Below are positions 1 through 7,913 of a stretch of 19,491 nt of DNA, one piece after another. Numbering within the stretch: the first letter of the stretch is position 1; every line of letters begins with the position of its first letter. A program made the position numbers and the translations under genes. Location: NCBI GenBank assembly GCA_041589295.1, contig JBFHVZ010000048.1, positions 1 through 19,491 on the forward strand, given 5' to 3'. The stretch is from Bermanella sp041589295. Lineage in GTDB: Bacteria; Pseudomonadota; Gammaproteobacteria; Pseudomonadales; Oceanobacteraceae. The notes below the pieces were generated by a model. It was given only the letters and a program-made list of their open reading frames with translations, did no database searches and was not told where the DNA came from.

Positions 1-468
1 AAACATTTTGATAACAACCTAAACGATGAAATGCGCGACGTGCGAAATAAGCACATTGCCAATCGCCATGCAGAGCTGCATGGATTAATGATTGCCTCAG
101 ACGATACGGCGTTGAACTATCTATTCATCACCAATGGTGGTGGCTTGGTGCTCACGCTGGTGTGTATAGCAACCTTTTTCGGTTTGGCGGCATCACCCCT
201 ACTTGCAAAAATCGCATTGGCGGTATTCTTTGCGGGTGTATTGTTTGTGGGGTTGTACAAGGCCTACACCTTGACCTATTACGAAGAAGTGTTTGAGCAC
301 TTCCAAGGTTTGGTAACGCAATACTATCAAGGCGACATCAGCTGGGAAGAGGTCCGTCAATCAGACCGCGCCAAAGAGGGCGATTCAATGATTCCCTATA
401 TTCTGGGCTATGGCGCGTTCTTCTGCTTTATTGGCGGCGGCATTTGTTTGGGGCTGGCGTTAATTTAA
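1..468 (+). CDS. Small three-helix membrane protein, 5' end probably outside the window
   Basis: I do not recognise the family. The first in-frame ATG is at 31 and gives 145 residues, but the frame has no stop back to base 1 and no ribosome-binding site precedes position 31, so the true start may lie upstream. The visible protein has a polar N-terminus of about 28 residues, two hydrophobic segments at roughly 30-51 and 58-78, a polar stretch with Tyr and acidic residues (80-118), and a third hydrophobic segment at 122-144 reaching the C-terminus. This predicts an inner-membrane protein with a cytoplasmic N-terminus. It is a real gene by composition, with unknown function. A 12-bp hairpin follows it. 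Confidence 0.7.
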   Translation, partial: KHFDNNLNDEMRDVRNKHIANRHAELHGLMIASDDTALNYLFITNGGGLVLTLVCIATFFGLAASPLLAKIALAVFFAGVLFVGLYKAYTLTYYEEVFEHFQGLVTQYYQGDISWEEVRQSDRAKEGDSMIPYILGYGAFFCFIGGGICLGLALI

Positions 469-863
469 ATGGGTTAGCTTCCACATAATGCGGTTCCTAG
501 TTCATAAAACTGGGAACCGTAAATTGACTCTTACACACTCTGCTTTTATATTCCGCGTCCAACTATGGATTACACATTGGACACACGGAATATGTACCGA
601 CACGATACCCGCCTCTCAGATTCTTCTTCTCCTATTGTCATGGACAGTATGGTTCTATTAGTTGAAGTCATCACTGTATAACCAGTCAATTCTATTCATT
701 GTCTTGTCCGTAACCGCGCATTTAATAGCAGCGAAGTCCATAACCGATAAATTCTACCGAGCGCAAGTTTAAGATGGTTTTTATTATTCATGTTGCGGTC
801 GGGACATACTACGAACCAATTCAGTTTGGCGCTTATTTCATTGCATAAAAGGAAATTTAAAAC
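469..863. other. 395-bp region without a convincing gene
   Basis: Apart from the hairpin at 491-519, I see no well-supported gene, RNA or promoter here. A 38-codon open frame at 565-681 lacks a ribosome-binding site. The region is AT-rich and precedes the exported hydrolase, so it probably holds that gene's promoter, but no good -35/-10 pair stands out. AAAAGGAAA at 847-855 is a plausible ribosome-binding site for the gene at 864. Confidence 0.5.
491..519. repeat. 12-bp hairpin after the first gene
   Basis: CGGTTCCTAGTT (491-502) pairs with AACTGGGAACCG (508-519), with one G-T wobble, around a 5-nt loop. It begins 23 nt after the stop of the first gene. There is no U-run on either side, so it is not a textbook intrinsic terminator. 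It may still end or stabilise the transcript. Confidence 0.55.
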
Positions 864-2315
864 ATGCAGAAAAAACCAATCTTGGCGTTTATTTTAAGTT
901 GTTTTGCACTTGTGGGGCTCACCTTGCAACTGGCACATGCAGACAGCCATCAAACAGCCCTTGACCGATATGTAAATAAAGATGACGGATACTATGATTG
1001 GGAGTTCGTCAGAACCTTCGAAGAAAGTGGCCTAGTTATTCACGAGTTAAACGTAACGTCGCAAAAATGGATGAGTGAAGCTGAAGTATCGCGACCTATT
1101 TGGCAGCATCAGGTTTTTATCTATATCCCAACGCTCGCGAATATAGAGTTTAGAAAGGACGATATCGAAGGTGCGATCGTTTATTTGGGCGGTGGCTTTA
1201 ACCACAAATCCTATGGTGTGGATGATTTGCTCGTTACGGGTTCTAACTTAACTCAGAAGATCATCATCGAGATTAAACAAATTCCTAATCAGAGAATGAC
1301 CATAACAGGTGATGGCGACACGCAATACGAAGAAGACTTTTTGATTTCAAGAACCTTCGAGAAGTATCTGGATACAGGCAACGAAGAGTGGCCAGTGTAT
1401 CTGCCCATGGTTAAGTCTGTTGTAAAGGGTATGGACGCCGCATTTGAGTACTTGGACGACATCGGTTATACCGCGCTCAATAAAGTCTCATTGGTTGGAG
1501 ATTCTAAGCGTGGCTGGACTGCTTGGCTTGCAGGCGCAGTGGATGATCGTGTTGTGGCGATTCTTCCTGCGGTGATTGATGTGTTGGATATAGCAGAGTC
1601 GTTAGAACAGCAATGGGAAAGCGTTGGTTATTACTATCCAATACTGGCAACCTATTTTGAGAAAAACCTGCCTTGTCGCTTCAAAACCCCAGAAGGTAAA
1701 TCATTACTGGAATTTGTTGACCCGATCTACTATCAAGATCGGTTGAAAGGTAAGAAAAAGTACCTGTTAAACGGCTCGGGTGACTACTTTTTTAGTAACA
1801 CCAATGCCACACATTATTGGGATAAAGTATCTGAACCTAAGCACTTAAGGTACGTACCAAACAGCGGTCATGGTGCCACAGAAGAATCGGTTGCCACATA
1901 TTTTATTTGGGCGGCGGATGCCTTACATGACGGCCTTGAACTGCCAGAGCCTGAAATTCGTTGGCAAGCTGACCGAGATAAAAACCAATTAACCGTCACA
2001 AGCACACAGCTACCACTATTTGTTAAGTACTGGTCTGCAGAAAGTGCAACCCGAGATTTTCGTACCGATGTCGTTGGCGAGCAAGCGTGGAACTCGAAAA
2101 CATTGACGGTGTTCGACATGCGTTTAGTTTGGAAGGATACGGATGGCAATGGTCTTCCAGAGCTTGTGTATCAATACACTCAGCCTTTAACGGCCCCAGA
2201 AGGCGCTGGGTATAAAGGGAACTTCTTTACGTTAAACTTCGGCGCATACACGTATTCAACCAGTATTCATGTCACGCCAGACGTGTTTGAGTTTGATGGC
2301 CTGCACTGTCAGTAA
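864..2315 (+). CDS. PhoPQ-activated pathogenicity-related (PqaA-type) exported alpha/beta-hydrolase
   Basis: This 483-residue protein begins with a clear Sec signal peptide (residues 1 to about 26, ending LAHA). It matches the PhoPQ_related family (PF10142), named after Salmonella PqaA, a predicted periplasmic alpha/beta-hydrolase of unknown substrate. The family hallmark GDSKRGW (212-218) contains the likely nucleophile Ser214. The following stretch rich in VVAILPAVIDVL is also typical. Asp307 in GSGDYF and His336 in NSGHG are the likely partners of a Ser-Asp-His triad; this assignment is inference from spacing. The last ~120 residues look like a beta-rich accessory domain. It is transcribed alone and a perfect 13-bp hairpin follows. 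The name comes from Salmonella regulation, and I see no good PhoP box upstream. Confidence 0.88.
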   Translation: MQKKPILAFILSCFALVGLTLQLAHADSHQTALDRYVNKDDGYYDWEFVRTFEESGLVIHELNVTSQKWMSEAEVSRPIWQHQVFIYIPTLANIEFRKDDIEGAIVYLGGGFNHKSYGVDDLLVTGSNLTQKIIIEIKQIPNQRMTITGDGDTQYEEDFLISRTFEKYLDTGNEEWPVYLPMVKSVVKGMDAAFEYLDDIGYTALNKVSLVGDSKRGWTAWLAGAVDDRVVAILPAVIDVLDIAESLEQQWESVGYYYPILATYFEKNLPCRFKTPEGKSLLEFVDPIYYQDRLKGKKKYLLNGSGDYFFSNTNATHYWDKVSEPKHLRYVPNSGHGATEESVATYFIWAADALHDGLELPEPEIRWQADRDKNQLTVTSTQLPLFVKYWSAESATRDFRTDVVGEQAWNSKTLTVFDMRLVWKDTDGNGLPELVYQYTQPLTAPEGAGYKGNFFTLNFGAYTYSTSIHVTPDVFEFDGLHCQ

Positions 2316-2342
2316 TCAGAATTAACGACGAACTGGTTAGCC

Positions 2343-2372
2343 GAATATCTCCAAGACCTCTTGGAGATATTC
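2343..2372 (+). terminator. Perfect 13-bp hairpin ending the hydrolase transcript
   Basis: GAATATCTCCAAG (2343-2355) pairs perfectly with CTTGGAGATATTC (2360-2372) around the loop ACCT, 28 nt after the hydrolase stop. The tail is only moderately T-rich, so termination efficiency is uncertain. A TTG that extends the next reading frame upstream sits inside this stem and is therefore unlikely to be a start codon. Confidence 0.6.
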
Positions 2373-2429
2373 TCTGGATGTATTCCAATAAGCTCTAAAT
2401 TAAACCAGCGACATCGAATGGTAACACCA

Positions 2430-3041
2430 ATGGACAAACCGGTCAGTCAGCCCTGTTTACGTAACCAAGACCCAATCATGCGGGTACTATCGAAACATTT
2501 TGACGCCTTGGGTCGCGTGTTAGAACTGGGTTGCGGCACTGCACAACACGCCGTGTATTGTTGCCAACATCTCCCCCATTTAAATTGGTTGCCGACCGAA
2601 CACCCTGCTAATCTACAAGCGGCTCAACTTTGGGTTAATGAAGCCAACCTAAAAAACCTTAACCCGCCCCAGCCATTAGACATTAATCGGTCGGATTGGC
2701 CGGTTCTGAATAATGAGCAGTTCGACTATGCGTACTGCGCAAACCTTCTTCACTTTGTTCCCGAGACAAGCGCAGCAAACGTTTTTTCGGGTGTTAGTCG
2801 ACATCTAAAAAAAGGGGGAAAGTTTGCCATATACGGGCCGATTAACATCAACGGTTTTACCAGTGAAGGTAATGTCAATTTAGATGCTTGGTTAAAGCAA
2901 GATATTCACCCTAAAGCGGGCATTAAAGAGTTGGATCAAGTTGAGCATTGGGCGAACCAGTCGGGTATGAGCTTAATTGCCAACGAAAGCATGCCTGCGA
3001 ATAATCACATTTTGCTTTTTAGAAAAAATAGAAACGCCTAG
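2430..3041 (+). CDS. DUF938 family SAM-dependent methyltransferase-like protein
   Basis: This is a soluble class I methyltransferase-fold protein of the DUF938 family (PF06080). The start at ATG 2430 gives 203 residues, the usual family length, and an N-terminus (MDKPVSQPCLRNQDPI) that fits the conserved family opening in which a short K/P-rich start precedes R/N-Q-x-P-I. An in-frame ATG at 2418 and a TTG at 2361 would add residues not expected in the family. The SAM-binding motif I is LELGCGTAQH (about 31-40). An acidic Asp-Tyr-Ala-Tyr motif near 96-100 and LKKGG (about 126-130) follow, as in Rossmann methyltransferases. The substrate is unknown. The gene lies 14 nt before the next gene and probably forms a pair with it. 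Confidence 0.85.
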   Translation: MDKPVSQPCLRNQDPIMRVLSKHFDALGRVLELGCGTAQHAVYCCQHLPHLNWLPTEHPANLQAAQLWVNEANLKNLNPPQPLDINRSDWPVLNNEQFDYAYCANLLHFVPETSAANVFSGVSRHLKKGGKFAIYGPININGFTSEGNVNLDAWLKQDIHPKAGIKELDQVEHWANQSGMSLIANESMPANNHILLFRKNRNA

Positions 3042-3055
3042 TGCAAAAGGTTTGA

Positions 3056-3466
3056 ATGGTATTTATGGATTGGCTTGCTATTACTTTTTATGTGCTTTTA
3101 GCGGGGTTTATGCCACTGGGTATGCTTTATGTGTATTTTAAGGGTTTAAGAAAAGGGCTTATCCGTAAGGATAATTCTACTTGGACCATTACTTACAGCG
3201 AAGATGCTATCTGCGTGGCTAAAAATGGCGTGGCTAAATCACAGGTACAATTTAAAAACATCGCGACTGCCGTCTATGCCTACGATGACGGTTGGACGAA
3301 ATCAACCCTAGTTGAAAACGCATTGAGTTTATATGATCGCAACCGCCGCTTGGTGGCTAAGTTTCCTGAGTCTGCCAATGGTTTTTGGGATGTATATCGG
3401 GCAATTGAAGCGACCGGAGTGAGTATTGAGAGGATTGTGGTGGAAGCCCCATCATATCTGGATTAA
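3056..3466 (+). CDS. Short membrane-anchored protein of unknown function
   Basis: The protein has 136 residues. One N-terminal membrane segment (about 6-30) is followed by a basic stop-transfer stretch (KGLRKGLIRK), which places a ~95-residue beta-rich soluble domain in the cytoplasm. The strand pattern and the ending with an alpha-helical segment resemble a small PH-like fold, but this is speculative. AAAAGG at 3045-3050 is well spaced for ATG 3056; ATG 3065 is an alternative. It follows the DUF938 gene by 14 nt, which suggests co-transcription, and ends before a strong terminator. Confidence 0.75.
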   Translation: MVFMDWLAITFYVLLAGFMPLGMLYVYFKGLRKGLIRKDNSTWTITYSEDAICVAKNGVAKSQVQFKNIATAVYAYDDGWTKSTLVENALSLYDRNRRLVAKFPESANGFWDVYRAIEATGVSIERIVVEAPSYLD

Positions 3467-3522
3467 TCATTGTGTGATCCGCATTTTTTAAGTTCGCGCT
3501 GCCAGCAGCGCAAACCGAGAAC

Positions 3523-3556
3523 AAAAAAGGGAAACGCTTTCACGTTTCCCTTTTTT
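3523..3556. terminator. Two-way intrinsic terminator between convergent genes
   Basis: AAAAAAGGGAAACG (3523-3536) pairs perfectly with CGTTTCCCTTTTTT (3543-3556) around a 6-nt loop. The A-run on the left and T-run on the right make a good rho-independent terminator on both strands. It serves the plus-strand gene ending at 3466 and the minus-strand ilvE ending at 3619. A smaller hairpin, GCGCTG/CAGCGC, lies at 3496-3511. Confidence 0.9.
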
Positions 3557-3618
3557 ATTTTCTATGGACGCTGTTGAATTCAAGCCCCTGACGTCAGACC
3601 CCCGACGTCCGACTTAAA

Positions 3619-4614
3619 TCAAACCTTCTGCAACCAACCAAATTTATCTTCGGCTTTGCCCCATTGAATGTCGTTCAATGCTTGGCGCAGTTTCAGTGTG
3701 GTGGCACCGGGTTCGCCAGAGCCAACGGTGATGTCTTGGCCGTTGTGAATCAAGGTGCCTACTGGAGTCAGTACCGCGGCGGTGCCGGACAGGGCCGCTT
3801 CGGTGCCGGGTTTTTTCGCGCGTTCGATCAGTTCGTCAACGGTGAAGTTGCGTTCGGTAACGGTCATGCCCATGTCGCGGGCAATGGTCAGAATCGAATC
3901 ACGGGTGATGCCGTGTAAGAACGAGCTGTCCAAGGCTTTGGTGATGATTTCGTTGCCGTCGATCAAAATAAAGTTGGCTGCGCCGGTTTCTTGTACGTCA
4001 CCGTTAGGGCAAAACAATACTTGGTCGGCGTTGCTATTTTTGCGCGCGCGAGCAATCGGGCCTAAGGCACTGGCGTAGTTGCCGCCGCTTTTAATCATGC
4101 CCATGTGTGGCGCGCAGCGCATGCCGTTTTCTTCTAACAATAAACGAAGTGGCTTAACGCCACCGGCAAAGTAATCACCAACGGGTGAAATCAATACGTA
4201 CAGCAGTGAGGTTTCAGAAGAAACCGCCGCTTTACCGATACTCGGTTCGGTGCCGATGTGTGTTGGGCGAATGTACATGGAGCCCGGTGCAGCCGGAACA
4301 TCGTCGGCGTACAGGGCAACGATTTGTTTAATCATGTCGCCCAGTTGTGCTTGGTCGATGGCAGGCAAAAACAGCAGGTCAGTACTTTGTGCCATGCGTT
4401 TGATGTTGGCATCCATACGGAAAATGTTGACGCTGCCGTCTTCGTGTTTGAACGCTTTTAGGCCTTCAAAACAAGTGCTTGAGTAGTGCAGGACGTGGGC
4501 ACCGGGATGCAGTTCAATTTTGTCGGAGGGCACGACGCTGGACGCTGACCATGCTTGATTTTCATATTTCGCCAGTGCCATTTGCGGCATGAAAACTGTT
4601 CCGAATGCAGCCAT
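3619..4614 (-). CDS. ilvE: Branched-chain amino acid aminotransferase
   Basis: IlvE performs the last step of Leu, Ile and Val synthesis, moving an amino group from glutamate to the 2-oxo acids with PLP as cofactor, in the cytoplasm. The 331-residue protein has the eukaryote-like class II branched-chain transaminase pattern: HYSSTCFEGLKAF (about 43-55), the phosphate-binding Arg in YIRPTHIGTE (114-123), the PLP lysine K175 in MIKSGGNYAS, and QETGAANFILIDGN (about 208-221). A ribosome-binding site like GGTAGAAGAA precedes the ATG at 4614. It follows glnE by 77 nt on the same strand. The glnE-ilvE order is also found in Pseudomonas, which supports co-transcription of the pair. Confidence 0.95.
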   Translation of the reverse strand: MAAFGTVFMPQMALAKYENQAWSASSVVPSDKIELHPGAHVLHYSSTCFEGLKAFKHEDGSVNIFRMDANIKRMAQSTDLLFLPAIDQAQLGDMIKQIVALYADDVPAAPGSMYIRPTHIGTEPSIGKAAVSSETSLLYVLISPVGDYFAGGVKPLRLLLEENGMRCAPHMGMIKSGGNYASALGPIARARKNSNADQVLFCPNGDVQETGAANFILIDGNEIITKALDSSFLHGITRDSILTIARDMGMTVTERNFTVDELIERAKKPGTEAALSGTAAVLTPVGTLIHNGQDITVGSGEPGATTLKLRQALNDIQWGKAEDKFGWLQKV

Positions 4615-4639
4615 TTCTTCTACCTAAACCGAGTGTTGT

Positions 4640-4656
4640 GAAGCGCTAAGCGCTTC
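4640..4656. repeat. Hairpin between glnE and ilvE
   Basis: GAAGCGC (4640-4646) and GCGCTTC (4650-4656) form a 7-bp stem with a 3-nt loop in the 77-nt glnE-ilvE gap. There is no T-run. It may modulate mRNA processing or expression of ilvE relative to glnE. Confidence 0.45.
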
Positions 4657-4691
4657 TCGCTATTCTGTTGTGCTTGCGCGTGTCAGTCGCA

Positions 4692-7571
4692 CTAGGGCGC
4701 GGTGCACATAATCTTTTGCCAAAGCGCTTTAACCGTTTCGATGTGGGGGGATAACCCAGCTTGGTCTAGCTCACTGGGGGCCAGCAGTAACTTTTGGTTC
4801 TGCAAGGCGCGTCGATGGGCAAGTGAGCGATAGGCTATGTAGGCCTGTTTGAGGGCTTCCGCTTCTGTTGCGTCTAGCAGGCCAGTGGTTTGCAGGCCTT
4901 CGAGGATGCGAACATTGTCGGTGAATTCGAGCAGCTCGGCATGGTGTTGCGACTGGGCGAGTACCATGTATTGCACCATGAACTCGATGTCGACTATGCC
5001 ACCTGCGTCTTGCTTTAGCTGGAATTCGGCTTTGCCCACGCTTTGGGAGCCGAGATTATCCCTCATTTTTTGGCGCATTTCTCGTACTTCTTGTTGCAAA
5101 GCCGCAAGTTCTTTGGGCTTGGCCAGTATTTGTTGGCGTATTTTCAAGAAGCTTTGTTCAAGGCCGTCACCGGCGCACAACACTCGTGCACGAACAAGCG
5201 CTTGGTGTTCCCACGTCCAAGCCTCTTCGGCTTGGTATTTTTCGAAGCCACTGAGCGAGGCGACGATCATGCCGCTCGCGCCCGAAGGCCGCAGGCGCAT
5301 GTCCACTTCGTACAGTTGTCCGGCGCGGGTGGTGGTGTTCATGATGTGGATAATGCGCTGGCCCATGCGCGTATAGAACACGCCGTTTTCCAGTTCGCGC
5401 TCCCCTGTGGTGTATTTGTTGGGGGTGCCATTGTGCAGAAACACCAGATCAAGGTCGGAGCCATAACTCAATTCGATACCGCCCATTTTGCCGTAACCCA
5501 GAATGATAAATTCTGGGCGTGTCACGGCTTGTTTGTCGCTGTTGGTGGGGTAGCCGTATTTGGCGACCATTTGTTGCCATGCTAACCACATGACTTTTTC
5601 CAGTAGGGTTTCGGCCAACCATGTGAGGTGGTCGCTGACTTTCATTAGCGGCAACACGCCTGCGATATCACTGGCAGCAATGTGCAGTTTTTGCGCTTGG
5701 GCAAAGTGCCGCAGGGCATCCATTTGTTCTTCGAGATCGTCTTCGCTAATGCGCAGCAGGCGTTGTTCCAGCTCGCTTTTCATGTCGGCTTTGCTGCTGG
5801 GGTTGTAGAGGTGCGCAGGGCTTAGCAACTCGTCGAGCAAGATCGGACTGGTGGCGAGGGACTCGGCGATCCATGGGCTGGCGCCACACAATTTGACCAC
5901 TTGTTGCAGCGCTTGCGGGTTTTCGTTGAGCAACACCAGATAGGCCGTGCGGCGCAAAATTGCTTCGATCAACGGGATGATGCGCTCTAGGGTTTGTTCC
6001 GGCTCGGGACGTTCCCAAATGGCGGCTAACAAGCGCGGCATGGTTTTTTCGAGTCGTTCGCGGGCAACCGCCTGCATGTTTAAGCAGGCGTGGTTGTGCC
6101 GTAATTTATCAAGCAGGGTTTGCACGGCGTCGCTCAGGGCGGCGTGTTCGTCGCTTTGAGTTTGTTCCGACTGTCCGTCCGCGGCGGTCGTGTCGTGATG
6201 CCAAACGCTTTGCCAAAACGACAGGTCGTCTTGGTCTTGTTGGTCGTCATCGTCGGCGGCGACGATTTGGGCAAAGTGGTGAGCCACATGTTGGCGATGC
6301 TGTTGTAAGGCTGCGCTGAATTGTGACCAATCGTTAAACCCCATACGCCATGCAATGCGTGCTTGGTTGATGGCGTCGTCCGGTAGGGTTTGGCTTTGTT
6401 CATCGCGAATGCATTGGATGGCGTGTTCGGTATCGCGCAAAAACACGTAAGCGGCCATGAGTTCTTCCACCGCTTGGTGCGGCAAGTAACCTTCGGCTTG
6501 CAGATAGGCCATGACTTTAAAAATGTTGGGTTCTTGTAGAGCTTTTTCTTGTCCGCCGCGAATCAATTGAAACGCTTGTGCGATGAACTCTACTTCGCGA
6601 ATGCCGCCGCAGCCGAGTTTGACGTTGGTGTCTAAATGGCGACGCTGCACTTCGCGGTTAATCATGGATTTCATTTCACGCAGGGATTCAAACGCGCTGA
6701 AATCCACATAGGCGCGATAGCTGAACGGCCGCAAAATGCTCATGAGTTCGGCGCGGTGTTCGGGCTGGCCAGTCACGGCGCGGGCTTTAATCATGGCATA
6801 GCGTTCCCACTCACGGCCTTGGTCGTGGTAGTAGTTTTCCATGGCCGAAAAATTCATCACCAGCGGGCCGCTTTGGCCGTTGGGGCGCAAACGCATATCG
6901 ACGCGGAAGACAAAACCATCGGCGGTAATTTTATCCAAACTTTGAATCAGGCTTTGCCCAAGCTTGAGGAAAAACTCTTGGTTAGAGAGTTCTTTTTTGC
7001 CGATGGATTCACCGTTGGTATAGCCGCTTTCTGGGTAGCTGAAAATCAAATCAATGTCTGATGACAGGTTCAGCTCGCCTGCGCCTTGTTTACCCATGGC
7101 CAGCACCACCAGCGATTGAACCTGTTTGCTGCGCTTACCTATGGGCTCGCCGTAACGTTGAGTCAGCTGTTGATAGTGCCAGTCCAACGTCAGCTCAATG
7201 CACACGTCGGCTAATGCCGTGAGTTCGCTGAGGGTGTGTCTGAGGTCTGCAAGGCCATTGATGTCACGGTGGATAATGCGCACCTGATGGAAGCGACGAA
7301 ACTGACGCAGCAGGGTCAGCAACTGAGCTTCGTCTTGCACCGTGCTTAACCCTTGGCTTAGGTGCTGTGTCATGTCGGCACGGCTGCACGGGTGGTCAAG
7401 TTCGCTGATTTTGTCGGCCAGCCATGGGTTTTGTAACAGGCTGTCGGCCACGTAATCACTGATGCACAGCGTCTTAATCAGGGCGTCGCTTGGGGTTAGG
7501 GCGTGCTCGTCAAACTGACGTTGGCGCTTTTGCGCGATGGAAACCAAGTCTTGGGGCACAGATTGCCACAT
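4692..7571 (-). CDS. glnE: Bifunctional glutamine synthetase adenylyltransferase / adenylyl-removing enzyme
   Basis: GlnE attaches AMP to glutamine synthetase when nitrogen is plentiful and removes it by phosphorolysis when nitrogen is scarce, under control of PII (GlnB) and glutamine. The 959-residue length fits the family (E. coli about 946). Two nucleotidyltransferase domains are visible. The N-terminal deadenylylase domain has the metal-binding motif SSDIDLIFSY at 170-179. The C-terminal adenylylase domain has GSDLDLVFLH at about 701-710. Each is preceded by a GMGK/GYGK-like glycine loop. Two further family blocks (REVEFIAQAFQLIRGG and VDIEFMVQYMVL) are present, so both halves look intact. 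The ATG at 7571 has only a weak ribosome-binding site, so a slightly different start is possible. ilvE follows downstream. Confidence 0.95.
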   Translation of the reverse strand: MWQSVPQDLVSIAQKRQRQFDEHALTPSDALIKTLCISDYVADSLLQNPWLADKISELDHPCSRADMTQHLSQGLSTVQDEAQLLTLLRQFRRFHQVRIIHRDINGLADLRHTLSELTALADVCIELTLDWHYQQLTQRYGEPIGKRSKQVQSLVVLAMGKQGAGELNLSSDIDLIFSYPESGYTNGESIGKKELSNQEFFLKLGQSLIQSLDKITADGFVFRVDMRLRPNGQSGPLVMNFSAMENYYHDQGREWERYAMIKARAVTGQPEHRAELMSILRPFSYRAYVDFSAFESLREMKSMINREVQRRHLDTNVKLGCGGIREVEFIAQAFQLIRGGQEKALQEPNIFKVMAYLQAEGYLPHQAVEELMAAYVFLRDTEHAIQCIRDEQSQTLPDDAINQARIAWRMGFNDWSQFSAALQQHRQHVAHHFAQIVAADDDDQQDQDDLSFWQSVWHHDTTAADGQSEQTQSDEHAALSDAVQTLLDKLRHNHACLNMQAVARERLEKTMPRLLAAIWERPEPEQTLERIIPLIEAILRRTAYLVLLNENPQALQQVVKLCGASPWIAESLATSPILLDELLSPAHLYNPSSKADMKSELEQRLLRISEDDLEEQMDALRHFAQAQKLHIAASDIAGVLPLMKVSDHLTWLAETLLEKVMWLAWQQMVAKYGYPTNSDKQAVTRPEFIILGYGKMGGIELSYGSDLDLVFLHNGTPNKYTTGERELENGVFYTRMGQRIIHIMNTTTRAGQLYEVDMRLRPSGASGMIVASLSGFEKYQAEEAWTWEHQALVRARVLCAGDGLEQSFLKIRQQILAKPKELAALQQEVREMRQKMRDNLGSQSVGKAEFQLKQDAGGIVDIEFMVQYMVLAQSQHHAELLEFTDNVRILEGLQTTGLLDATEAEALKQAYIAYRSLAHRRALQNQKLLLAPSELDQAGLSPHIETVKALWQKIMCTAP

Positions 7572-7724
7572 GGGAAGCTCGCTTTGGTGGTGTTAACGTG
7601 AAAAAAAGGCCTTTACCTATCTACTAAGCGTAAGCGTTTATGCGGGCGCTGTCAGGCACAGACATCAACGGACGTTTTTTTTGATGAAACTGTCAACTAA
7701 AGTGAAATCACCCCGTTATAAGGA
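7572..7724. other. Divergent intergenic region upstream of glnE
   Basis: This stretch should hold the promoters of glnE (leftward) and of the lipoprotein gene (rightward). It contains a T8 run (7674-7681) flanked by CATCAA (7663-7668) and TTGATG (7681-7686). I cannot identify a convincing promoter, operator or gene in it. Confidence 0.4.
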
Positions 7725-7907
7725 TTAGCGGCGACACGGAAGTCGTGTGCAGAGAAGCGAGGACTCTGCACACGAGGCGAATAATCGGCGAGGGTTATCC
7801 GCTTCAGCCGCCCTTTTAATGGATGACTTGGCTTCGAATGTTTCCTCCGACGAATTGAAGCGAATCCACCTCGTGTTGCTCATAATAATCAGGCACCAAG
7901 CCGAGGA
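7725..7907 (+). ncRNA. Possible structured 5' leader of the DUF4382 gene
   Basis: The 342-bp gap between glnE (minus) and the lipoprotein gene (plus) contains strong secondary structure on the lipoprotein side. TCGTGTGCAGAG (7743-7754) pairs perfectly with CTCTGCACACGA (7764-7775) around a 9-nt loop. A shorter stem, ACACG (7734-7738) with CGTGT (7744-7748), would compete for the same bases. A weaker imperfect stem, GCTTCGAAT with ATTGAAGC, lies near 7832-7863. TTATAA at 7716-7721 could be a -10 element just upstream, but no good -35 is present. I match no known riboswitch class. The call rests on structure alone. Confidence 0.35.
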
Positions 7908-7913
7908 GTGAAC

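Noticed and set aside
565..681. A 38-codon plus-strand open frame in the gap before the PqaA-type gene
   Set aside because: No ribosome-binding site precedes it and it has no recognisable motif; its length is within chance.
767..781. A GTTTA/GTTTT pair resembling a PhoP box upstream of the PhoPQ-related gene
   Set aside because: The repeats are spaced by 10 rather than 11 bases and the second does not match the consensus.
2361..2429. TTG start extending the DUF938 protein by 23 residues
   Set aside because: The TTG lies inside the right arm of a perfect 13-bp hairpin and the extra residues do not fit the family opening; ATG 2430 does.
4849..7061. Several long plus-strand frames opposite glnE
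   Set aside because: They are shadows of a well-supported gene with clear GlnE motifs and have no independent support.
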